A stretch of DNA of 64,000 nt from Carnegiea gigantea (taxonomy: Eukaryota; Streptophyta; Magnoliopsida; Caryophyllales; Cactaceae). The stretch covers positions 4,831,001-4,895,000 of the forward strand of contig JAKOGI010000001.1 in NCBI GenBank assembly GCA_029747015.1, written 5' to 3'. Of the stretch, positions 53,201-59,170 are shown in pieces. The translations under genes were made by a program, and so were the position numbers. The number at the start of each line of letters is the position of its first letter. The stretch's first letter is position 1. The notes beneath the pieces were generated by a model that did not search any database, was not told the origin of the DNA, and was given only the letters and a program-made list of their open reading frames with translations.

Positions 53201-56200
53201 GATTGGAATCAAGTTCCTTGTGGATACAACCCGTACTTGCCATTAGTAGCTACAACTAGCATCGTGCACTTGCGGTAACATTTTAAGACAACACTATGCC
53301 TCTCTCTCGGGGGGATGTGTGTGAGGGGAGTGGGAGTACAATCCACTTGAGAAAAGCATAGGCCTTCCAGTTCTCTCTAATAGCATGCAGGAATTGTGCT
53401 GGGATAAGGTTTTTTTTAAAAAAAAAAATTAACAAGCCAAATTATACACATCATCATCTAAAGTTTGGATACAAAGCTAGCATCCTCTTTCTTTTGGGAC
53501 AAGGAAAAGATAATATATTGATAATAACAAGGGACATCTGCGAGAGCGGATGTTGAAAAAGCATCCCATAAAAGCTAATCACCACCATAGGTCAAATTGT
53601 GCCGGAATTACAACGAAACGGTCGCAAATAGAAAGGTTTTTAAGTTGGGAGAACTGCGTTCTCATCCCGCTACAACTGCTATATGGAATTCAATTGCTAT
53701 ACTAGACCAATTTTGTCATACCGCGAACAAAACCGAAATCATGACCAAAACTGCAATTTAAATCCTTTACACCCAAAAACTAGATATCCACAAAATCAAT
53801 TACATCAATCGACGGGGAACAAAAAACCTCATCTTTCCAAAAGAATAAGATCCAAAGCCACTTGTCTTTTAACTGCTCAATTGAGCTTTCGACCCCAACA
53901 AAAACTCTCCTATTTCTCTCCATCCACAACAATCAAAAGAAGAATGGAAAACATCCAATATGGAAACTGTCCACCAAAATCGACAACAATAAAAGAAGAA
54001 TGAAAAAATCCCAAGCAGGGGAAATTACAGTGGTGAACTTTAACAGAGAGAACCAAGCCTAAGGCCATCAACTTCAACATTGATTGTGAGCATCCAAGGC
54101 ATGCCTTCTCAGATACCTAGTTGATCAAACCAAAAACATGCTCCAGGTGCATTGGTATAAAAAAGGATCCAGAATTTAATTTATCTAAGAGACATGCTCT
54201 AACTAACTAGTTGGCTCAAAGTTTTGCTGCATTTCAATTCCGCACAAAGTTTCAAATTACAGATCCTTCCCTTTATCAGTATATGTCCAAATAAATACTG
54301 TAATAAGCTCAAGGGGCAAGACCTTATTCTTTGGGAAGATTTTTTGTTTGGAAGGAAGGTTAGATATAGAGTTCTCCGAGCCATTCCCCGCGCTATCTTT
54401 TTGTTGTTAATGACGCAGAGATATAGGAGGGTTTTCAAAAGAGTTGGAGCATCAATCGAGCAATTAAAAGATAAGTGGCCCAAGACTTCATTCTTTTGGA
54501 GGGAGGTTTTTTGTTACTCTTTGATTGATGTAATTGATTTTGTGAATAGCCTATTTTTTGGCTAATAGTTAGCCTTTTGTGGGATGCTTTTTCAGCATCC
54601 TTTCTTCTAGGCATCTCTTATTAACATGAATATGTTACATTTTTCTCATCCCTTCCCCCCAACAAAACCAAAAAAAAAGAGAACTCAAGGAGCAAGAGTT
54701 TATTTTGTCTGCTTCTGTGTCCTAGCACCTGTGAATAGGGACATTAGCAGGACTTCTCGGCAATATTCATTTGTTCAATGACCACCAGAAGCCACATATC
54801 TCATTGCACATATTTTATTTCATAGACACTAACCAACCAATATTATTGTGGTGATATTTTACTGCCTGTAGAAACTCAACAAGTTATCCTAAGTATACTA
54901 TTAAAAACTTAAAATTAGAGGAGGAATTGGCAACACTCCTTTATTCTCAAGCCCTAAAGCAAAGGAGAGCAAAAGGGCGAAACCCGAATAACATAAGATG
55001 CTGGTGAGAAATGTGTGCGCATATATTGTCCCAAAATAAATATTAGCAAAGAGGAAATGTATTAAATGCTACTTACAATTCCCAAAGGTAATTTGACGCC
55101 TCATGATTTCCGCCAATGAAAACAGTTGGAACCGGAGCTATTTCTTGCCCAGAGTAGTATTTCCAGAAAGTGTTCATGTGCCTGTATTTAGGCTTTACGT
55201 TCAAACTCTCCAGATCCTTTTGGTTCCTAACAGCCTATGGTAAAAGTAAAAACAACAGTGCTGAGTCCCAGAACGGAATTTTGCAATAATCTGAGCTTCC
55301 ATGAATCAACAACAAAAATTCTCACAAGTACTTTAACCCCTCCCCCCCAAAACCCAAAAAAAACAATAGTGATGCTCCTGTGGGATAAAAATTTGCCAAG
55401 CTAACTACGCCAAGTGTATAATGAATAGTGACCTAGATCAAAGTCAGTGACAGTCTGAAATTTGGATGTTATCAAGAATTCTAGAAGAATTGAAAAGCAA
55501 TTAACAAAGAGAACAGATGAAGAAGCACATGGGTGTGATTTACAAGGTTTAATGGAAGGGAGACTACTTATAGCAACATTGCACACCCTTAAGCACTGCA
55601 AACTTGTCCAGACAACCATTGATGAACTAAGCAACTCTATCAGCCTGTGAACTACTGCTATTTCAAAATTCCACTACTAAATCACTAGGAATATTACACA
55701 GCCTCCCTCTATGGGAGGCTTGTCTTCAAGGATCCAAGGTGAACTTTGAATATGTCCAATCCTTCTCATCCATGTTCTATACAAAACTCTTTCGTTAACT
55801 TAACAACCACCACCAATAGAATGCCCCATGAAAAAGATGCCCAAATTCCCAAAATCTTCAACGTTCATATAACCACATTGACTTCAGCTGAATAGAAAAC
55901 AGCATCCAAGGCCGTAACAAAATTTCTCTTTTTTTATGTACTAATTGGCAGCTCTGTAGACGGGTTATCTCAAATCCGGGACATTTCATCAAACAATTGG
56001 TGGACATCAAGAGACAAGCCATCTAGTACATTACTTTTGGGAATACAAGATATGTTGTTGCTGTGCTATCAGGCTACCGCAATTTTTCGCAGATCATTAG
56101 TGATATAACAAACACAATCAGCAGAATATGCAAAATATCCTAATAGTAGGACTTGTGAAATTCATAGCAAAGAATTCTTTTCTTGTTTTGAAAAGAAAGA

Positions 56201-56344
56201 CTGTGAGAATAAGAAAAGCACCTGAAAGTCGCCACAGCAAATGAGAAGGTCGATTTTGGTGTTCTCTGCTCTCTCCAGCCCCGCAATTGTTCTGTAGACA
56301 TTGTCAAGATCTCCATGCATGCATCCTTCTACTGCTATCTTCAT
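29182..56344 (-). CDS. DBR1: RNA lariat debranching enzyme, nine exons
   Basis: Nine exons with GT-AG junctions join in phase (123, 158, 122, 194, 183, 119, 140, 117, 98 nt; 1254 nt) into 417 residues, about the usual plant length. DBR1 cleaves the 2'-5' bond of excised intron lariats in the nucleus. The metallophosphoesterase signature is complete: GCMHGDLD (7-14, with the family-specific Cys8), CCGDFQ (36-41), GGNHE (82-86), SHDWP (H174), FSAHLHC (H226, H228). The C-terminus is acidic ([17 protein letters not shown]). The start chosen is MKIAVEG at 56342-56344, as in the family; an in-frame ATG 11 codons upstream lies in a GA repeat. Introns, from 1 to 8: 987, 20162, 133, 2081, 80, 96, 590 and 1780 bp. 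Intron 2 holds the Athila composite. No coding defect is visible. Confidence 0.96.
29280..31059 (-). other. DBR1 intron 8
   Basis: 1780 bp. It contains the small MITE at 29491-29647, a G run at 29389-29400, and nothing else recognised. Confidence 0.85.
29491..29647. mobile_element. Small fold-back MITE in DBR1 intron 8
   Basis: About 157 bp bounded by CCCACGGATTCAAAATACGG and the inverted CCCATGGATTCAAAATGTGG (17 of 20 match). The interior is GC-richer than the surroundings (GTTTCGGTCGCGAC and TTTCGTCGCGGATC). The target duplication is not clear; a CAT/CAT trinucleotide is possible. The superfamily is not assigned. Confidence 0.6.
31060..31176 (-). CDS. DBR1: DBR1 exon 8
   Basis: Residues 347-386 ([20 protein letters not shown] to SLSRG), the conserved C-terminal-domain motif of DBR1. 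Confidence 0.93.
31767..31906 (-). CDS. DBR1: DBR1 exon 7
   Basis: Residues 300-347 ([21 protein letters not shown] to NSHAPG). The acceptor AAAAAG before GAGTGTG was chosen for phase. Confidence 0.9.
32003..32121 (-). CDS. DBR1: DBR1 exon 6
   Basis: Residues 261-300 ([20 protein letters not shown] to PADLG). The donor lies in GGGGTGTGTC; the cut after the third G keeps the frame with exon 7. Confidence 0.92.
32202..32384 (-). CDS. DBR1: DBR1 exon 5
   Basis: Residues 200-260 ([11 protein letters not shown] to PGRKFLQ), with the FSAHLHC metal-binding motif. Exactly 61 codons. Confidence 0.96.
32385..34465 (-). other. DBR1 intron 4
   Basis: 2081 bp, AT-rich, no gene or transposon recognised. 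Confidence 0.85.
34466..34659 (-). CDS. DBR1: DBR1 exon 4
   Basis: Residues 135-199 ([14 protein letters not shown] to KKPFFEKE), with the catalytic SHDWP. Donor GTATTT. Confidence 0.95.
34793..34914 (-). CDS. DBR1: DBR1 exon 3
   Basis: Residues 94-135 ([17 protein letters not shown] to NARHYKL). Acceptor TTCTAG, donor GTTGGC. Phase fits exons 2 and 4. Confidence 0.96.
35894..36058. repeat. Short direct duplication next to the insertion site
   Basis: GTAGGTTATGTTGGAGATCC...GCATAATTCACAT-like units begin near 35894 and 36011, separated by a CT/GT/GC-rich microsatellite (35940-35998). The Athila composite inserted at the end of the second unit. Confidence 0.65.
36311..36400 (+). repeat. Hairpin words in LTR-A
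   Basis: GCATGGGGACCCCATGC (36311-36327, a perfect palindrome) and GGCACGGT...ACCGTGCC (36382-36400). Confidence 0.85.
37286..37758. mobile_element. hAT-type MITE inside LTR-A
   Basis: 473 bp with inverted ends CTTAGTTTTAAAAAGC and CTTAGTTTAAAAAAGC and a perfect 8-bp TSD TCCGTACT (37278-37285, 37759-37766). The uninterrupted site is seen in LTR-C. The interior is rich in GAGGCGC words on both arms. No transposase. Confidence 0.88.
37823..37860. other. 38-bp spacer between LTR-A and LTR-B
   Basis: It separates the U5 ends of two inverted LTRs. If it is the leader of the first element it should hold a primer-binding site, but no TGG-initiated tRNA-like site is visible. It contains ATCCACAAGGAAC and AGTTAGGC, words that also occur in the LTR in the reverse orientation. 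Confidence 0.6.
37861..39114 (-). repeat. Athila LTR-B
   Basis: 1254 bp, TGTTGTCTTAAAATG... to ...AGAGGTTTATCA on the plus strand, in reverse orientation to LTR-A and LTR-C. Confidence 0.92.
38802..38887 (-). repeat. Hairpin words in LTR-B
   Basis: GGCACGGTCGTGCC (38802-38815) and a decayed GGCATGGGTTCCCTATGCC (38869-38887). Confidence 0.75.
39115..40860 (-). other. Athila 3' non-coding region, half B
   Basis: Non-coding stretch between the env-like gene and the 3' LTR, inverted homologue of 50198-51978. The part next to the LTR reads GAGACAAGCATGAGGGAGT on the minus strand, the probable polypurine tract. Confidence 0.7.
40878..42803 (-). pseudogene. Athila ORF-1/env-like gene, half B
   Basis: Collinear on the minus strand with 48331-50197. 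Its longest open piece is 307 codons (41184-42107), with [32 protein letters not shown] and an acidic [13 protein letters not shown] block. The N-terminal part (42522-42803) is open but is followed by stops. The role of this gene in Athila elements is unknown; env-like is a positional label. Confidence 0.7.
43061..43175 (-). repeat. Hairpin words in the pol-env spacer, half B
   Basis: GCACGGTTGTGCC (43061-43073), GGCACGGTGCGACCGTGCC (43078-43096) and a GCGCGGTGCCACCGTGCCGC version near 43150-43170. The corresponding spacer in half C has its own copies at 47780-47978. Confidence 0.85.
43427..46149 (-). pseudogene. Athila pol (RT, RNase H, integrase), half B, 5'-truncated
   Basis: From right to left: the RT start ([36 protein letters not shown] near 46000-46130), the RT middle ([17 protein letters not shown] and MPFGLCNA, 45614-45850), RNase H ([33 protein letters not shown], 44867-45112), the integrase zinc domain ([10 protein letters not shown]...CDRCQR, 44318-44560), the integrase core ([14 protein letters not shown]-like [10 protein letters not shown], 43862-44305) and its C-terminus (43427-43777). 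Stops and frameshifts separate these blocks; one is TAG in the [17 protein letters not shown] segment. Gag, protease and the upstream part are missing at the junction. Confidence 0.85.
46140..46165. other. Inversion junction between the two Athila halves
   Basis: Antisense RT (SIDDIKG, minus) meets sense RNase H ([14 protein letters not shown], plus) at about 46150 within a few shared bases (AGTATT/ATACTACT). The position homologous to the start of half C lies at about 44881 in half B. This leaves about 1.27 kb of RT from half B as the unpaired centre of the palindrome. Confidence 0.75.
46150..47605 (+). pseudogene. Athila pol (RNase H end, integrase), half C
   Basis: [17 protein letters not shown] (RNase H tail), [13 protein letters not shown] (integrase zinc domain; C-terminal part frameshifted near 46565-46640), then [20 protein letters not shown] and [14 protein letters not shown] to [10 protein letters not shown] (46643-47101), a stop at 47099, and the C-terminus up to CALPDVSSS (about 47605). 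It is the inverted homologue of 43427-44881. It cannot encode a full integrase. Confidence 0.85.
47780..47978 (+). repeat. Hairpin words in the pol-env spacer, half C
   Basis: GCATGGGCACCCCATGCC (47780-47797), decayed GGCACGGTGGCATCGCGC (from 47890) and GGCACGGTCATACCGTGCC (47960-47978). Confidence 0.85.
48331..50197 (+). pseudogene. Athila ORF-1/env-like gene, half C
   Basis: It opens with 192 codons (48331-48909) including [33 protein letters not shown] and [15 protein letters not shown]. This is the pattern of the Athila ORF-1 family (Pfam ATHILA), where a leucine-rich FLTSL segment precedes a FRMLN-type segment. It then stops at TGA 48907-48909, where half B context suggests Trp, and continues in pieces through [16 protein letters not shown] (49190-49230), an acidic [14 protein letters not shown] block (49460-49500) and a C-terminal charged helix near 49790-49930. 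Function unknown. Confidence 0.75.
50198..51978 (+). other. Athila 3' non-coding region, half C
   Basis: About 1.8 kb without coding potential, collinear with 39115-40860 in inverse. It ends CAAGCATGGGGAAT, the probable polypurine tract, directly before LTR-C. Confidence 0.75.
51979..53293 (+). repeat. Athila LTR-C
   Basis: 1315 bp, TGATAAACCTC... to ...TTTAAGACAACA, followed by TSD CTATG. A frame from 52157 starting [18 protein letters not shown] runs 95 codons to 52442. The same start is present in LTR-A and LTR-B. Hairpin words at 52223-52312 are decayed. Confidence 0.92.
53495..54660. repeat. Inverted pair of an unclassified repeat in DBR1 intron 2
   Basis: The left arm (about 53495-53990) and the reverse complement of the right arm (about 54400-54660) share GATGNTGAAAAAGCATCCCA, CAAAATCAATTACATCAATC, an ACAAAAAACCTC string and a CTTTTAA(C/T)TGCTC(A/G)ATTGA string in the same order, with gaps. 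They look like two copies of one dispersed repeat in opposite orientation. Family not recognised. Confidence 0.6.
55077..55234 (-). CDS. DBR1: DBR1 exon 2
   Basis: Residues 42-94 ([13 protein letters not shown] to NYLWEL), acceptor ATAG, donor GTAAGT. It ends two bases into the Leu94 codon, which exon 3 completes 20 kb away. Confidence 0.96.
56222..56344 (-). CDS. DBR1: DBR1 exon 1 (coding part)
   Basis: Residues 1-41, ending GACTTTCAG before GTGCTT. It carries the first metal-binding motifs. Phase 0 at the donor. Confidence 0.96.
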
Positions 56345-56352
56345 CCTTCCAC

Positions 56353-56375
56353 CTCTCTCTCTCTCTCTCTCTCTC
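56353..56375. repeat. CT/GA microsatellite in the DBR1 5' leader
   Basis: About 11 CT units, 8 bases upstream of the DBR1 start (GA on the sense strand). GA-rich leaders are common in plant genes. If translation began at the in-frame ATG at 56375-56377, it would add [11 protein letters not shown]. Confidence 0.85.
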
Positions 56376-56639
56376 ACTCGGCACTTGTCAGGGGTTTAGG
56401 GTTTACTGAGATGACCGATCAAAGACCAGCGCAGCAAGATCCTGACTCTGAATTTCAGTCGCTTCAACCTATTCTGCTTCCATTTGTAAAGATAAAAATA
56501 TTTTTAAAAAATGAAACGTTGAAATCATGCCAAAATGTTTAGCAAAAGTGCTCCATAGATTCCCGAGATAGGAGAGGGTCCATAAGTGAAAACATGTGTA
56601 AATTTAGGCCCTGTTTTATTTTGTATTTTTAAAAATTTA
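56376..56639 (-). promoter_or_regulatory. Probable DBR1 5' UTR and proximal promoter
   Basis: Assigned by position between the DBR1 start and the repeat array. No convincing TATA box was fixed, and no gene is seen. Confidence 0.35.
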
Positions 56640-57485
56640 GTTAAAAGTTTAGTGAGCTATGACATATTTTTAGTGAGTTGGACTATATTTGTATTATAGT
56701 AACTAAATATGTATAATACGAATGCTCTTATGTCATAATAAAAGATAATATAAATATTTCTTACTAATATTGTATTGCTGATTAAATATATTATATAGCT
56801 TACGAATGCGCCTTTACCTTTTGAAACACCAGTAAGATTACACAAAATTCTAATATGATAATCAACATCAACAGCCTCAGCAACAGAACGATCTAATGTA
56901 GATATGAAAAATGAAGTATCAACTGCAAAAACAACATAATTTTTGTGGTGAGCTATAGCGCATAATTGGTAAGCATAATCTTCATTATAGTGAACCAAAC
57001 GCTTGTTTCAGTGAGCAGAAATGCTCTGTGGTGCAAGGCAACAGATTTTTTATAGTGAGCTATTGTTTTCCTTATTATGCATAAGATCAATTAGAGTGAT
57101 TATATTTGGTGAGTAGAGAACTGAATTGTGATTGCTGAATACAAGCTCAATACAAGTGAGCTAAATGCATTTCTTTAGTGAGCCAATGACTATATTTAGT
57201 GAGCACATAGCTCATATTGGTGAGCTGTTGTTTTTCATAAGTACATAACAACAATGAAAATATCATCTGGAAAAGCAACCATAACATTTGTGGTGAGCTA
57301 TAAGGCAATATCAGTAAGCACACCGGTCAATTCTAGTAAGCTAAACGTTTCTTTTAATGAGCAAAAACCGCTCTGCAGCACAGGGTAACATATTTTTTAT
57401 AGTGAGCTAAATGTATACCTTTAGTGAGTTAACGACTATATTTAGTGAGCACATAACTCATAACGGTGAGCTATCGTTTCTCATA
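56640..57485 (+). repeat. Array of degenerate GTGAGCTA words upstream of DBR1
   Basis: About 20 copies of (A/G)GTGAGC(T/A) and near variants over 0.85 kb, at irregular 15-60 bp spacing. There is a higher order: 56943-57061 (from GTGGTGAGCTATAG to TTTTTTATAGTGAGCTA) recurs at 57290-57411. The block 57161-57238 (AGTGAGCTAAATG to GTTTTTCATA) recurs at 57400-57483. No coding frame explains the word. Its origin is unknown. Confidence 0.75.
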
Positions 57486-58184
57486 TATCGCAAACCAACA
57501 TTTACATAATGTAATCCAGTTCAAAAATCTCGAAATTAACTCATCAAAATGCAAAACTAATGAACACAACTTCCATTCCCGAAAACAAAAACAGAAATCG
57601 AAAAAGCACTATCAAACTTGACGCACAATTCCCGTTTTATGAAGATTCAACATCAATAGCGACGTTAAGATCAAACCCAACCATTCAATAATTGCTGAAC
57701 ATTAAAGCAATCGAAGCAGCGAAGAGTAATCGAATAATGGGGAGAATGAAAACCGCGATTTTAAAAACTTGAGGAGAATGAATTTTTTTTTTTTTGAAAA
57801 AAGCCTAGGGCTCGACAGTTGGATGATTCAAAATCGCTGTTGGTGGGCCCGAGTAGACAATTGAGTTGTCCACCCGGTTGTACGTAATAATTTACGATAT
57901 ATTCAACGCAAATATACACTTTGATTCATAGTTTAAATATATACATTTATTATATTAGTTTGGGTCAATTTAATTTGATCAATTAAAATACAAATTTAGA
58001 GATAATTAGCTATGGAAAAAAAAAACCTAAGGCGCTATTTGGGTTGAAGAAAAGTCCATTGGAAAGAAAATTATAACTGAAAAAAATGAAAAGGCAAAAA
58101 GATGATTGGAATTTGATTTTATTTTTCTTATTTGGAGTTAGGAAAAACATTCAAGAATCAAATCTATATCTATCTATCATATCA
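57486..58184. other. Intergenic, nothing recognised
   Basis: AT-rich, with a T run near 57785. No gene or repeat boundary seen. Confidence 0.5.
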
Positions 58185-59168
58185 TCTATATATATTCAAA
58201 GTTGGATGAAATCAATATATGAGTACCATGTGTCATGCCACTTAGGATGCCAAATGTAATGCCATGTAGAATTAATTAGCTACATAAATATCCATTTATG
58301 ATTTAATTAATGCAATGCTATATTTAGTTTAAAAAATGACTTTTTGCATATGTTATATATTTATTAATATACTATAATAAGATATTCATTGCATTAATAA
58401 AGTAAAAAGGTGGTCCTAAAGTTTGCCCATAAAAATAGATGTTACAGATATTAGAGAATTTTGACAAGACAATAGTAAATAAATAATTATATTATGAAAA
58501 TAAAAGGAATTTTAAGTGATTTAAAAGGAAAAGAATAAAAGAAACCATAATAACTCAGAAAAATAATAATTATGTTGTTATAAAATTATTACTACTATTA
58601 AAATTGATACATTTTTATTACTTATTTATATTTAATTGAATTTAAAACAACAATTATAAAGAAAAAAATTGATCCATTTTATCAACTAAAACTTGCCCAC
58701 AAAAGAAAAGACATTTCATATATTAGATAATTTTTAAGTAGTAGTAAATAAATAATTATGATACATATATAAAAGGAATTTAAAATAATTTAATGCAAAA
58801 AGAAAAAGAAATAATGATAACTCAAAAAAATAATTATTTTATAATGCGATATCAATTCTTTATTTTAAAGTGACCCAATATCATATAGTTGTTACTATTT
58901 AGTAATAAAATTTATTCTCCAAAAATATAATCATTTAACAATGAAAAACTGAGCAAATAAAATAAAAAAATGAGCTCAAATTAAGAATGAAAAAGATGTT
59001 GTTACAACAACCCCCCAAAAAAAAGAATCTAGCAAAGTGTTCAACTTTTGATAATTAAACTGGCATATCGATTTATTTTTACTATTCGAAAAGAAACTAT
59101 CTATTATGTTATGAATATATTTAAAAAAGTTTGAATTATGTTCTTACATCGCAATGGTATAACCCTAG
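58185..59168 (+). mobile_element. Candidate non-autonomous Helitron 1
   Basis: The left end TCTATATATATTC follows an A. The downstream GTGTCATGCCACTTAGGATG stretch resembles Helitron 5' regions. The right end ACATCGCAATGG...CCTAG is followed by T, matching the Helitron CTRR end with a weakened hairpin 5-15 bases upstream. Helitrons insert between A and T without target duplication. No Rep/helicase coding. Confidence 0.5.
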
Positions 59169-59170
59169 TA

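Larger units (their letters stand above)
36063..53293 (+). mobile_element. Athila-type Ty3/gypsy composite with three LTRs and inverted halves
   Basis: 17,231 bp flanked by the perfect TSD CTATG (36058-36062 and 53294-53298). Order: LTR-A (+), 38-bp spacer, LTR-B (-), internal half B (-) from 3' end to RT, junction near 46150, internal half C (+) from RNase H to 3' end, LTR-C (+). The outer LTRs share the TSD, so one plus-oriented element inserted first. The simplest history is that a second copy of the family inserted inverted just behind LTR-A, then a deletion removed the 5' part of the second copy together with the gag, protease and RT of the first. A palindromic cDNA made before integration is the alternative. 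The pol order and the ORF-1/env-like gene behind integrase place it in the Athila group. Confidence 0.88.
34915..55076 (-). other. DBR1 intron 2, 20.2 kb
   Basis: It would be about 2.9 kb without the Athila composite and its second TSD copy. The native remainder (34915-36057 and 53299-55076) holds a C run at about 35253-35266, a short duplication before the insertion site, and an inverted repeat at 53495-54660. Confidence 0.9.

Noticed and set aside
53683..54565. Frames of about 100 codons in both orientations
   Set aside because: They fall in an inverted repeat pair inside DBR1 intron 2, show no domain, and mirror each other.
56375..56377. In-frame upstream ATG for DBR1 giving an [11 protein letters not shown] extension
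   Set aside because: The extension is encoded by the GA microsatellite, and the family starts at MKIAVEGC. It is kept only as an alternative.
56657..56998. 113-codon minus frame in the GTGAGCTA array
   Set aside because: Low-complexity, overlaps the repeat words, no domain, and not maintained in the duplicated block.
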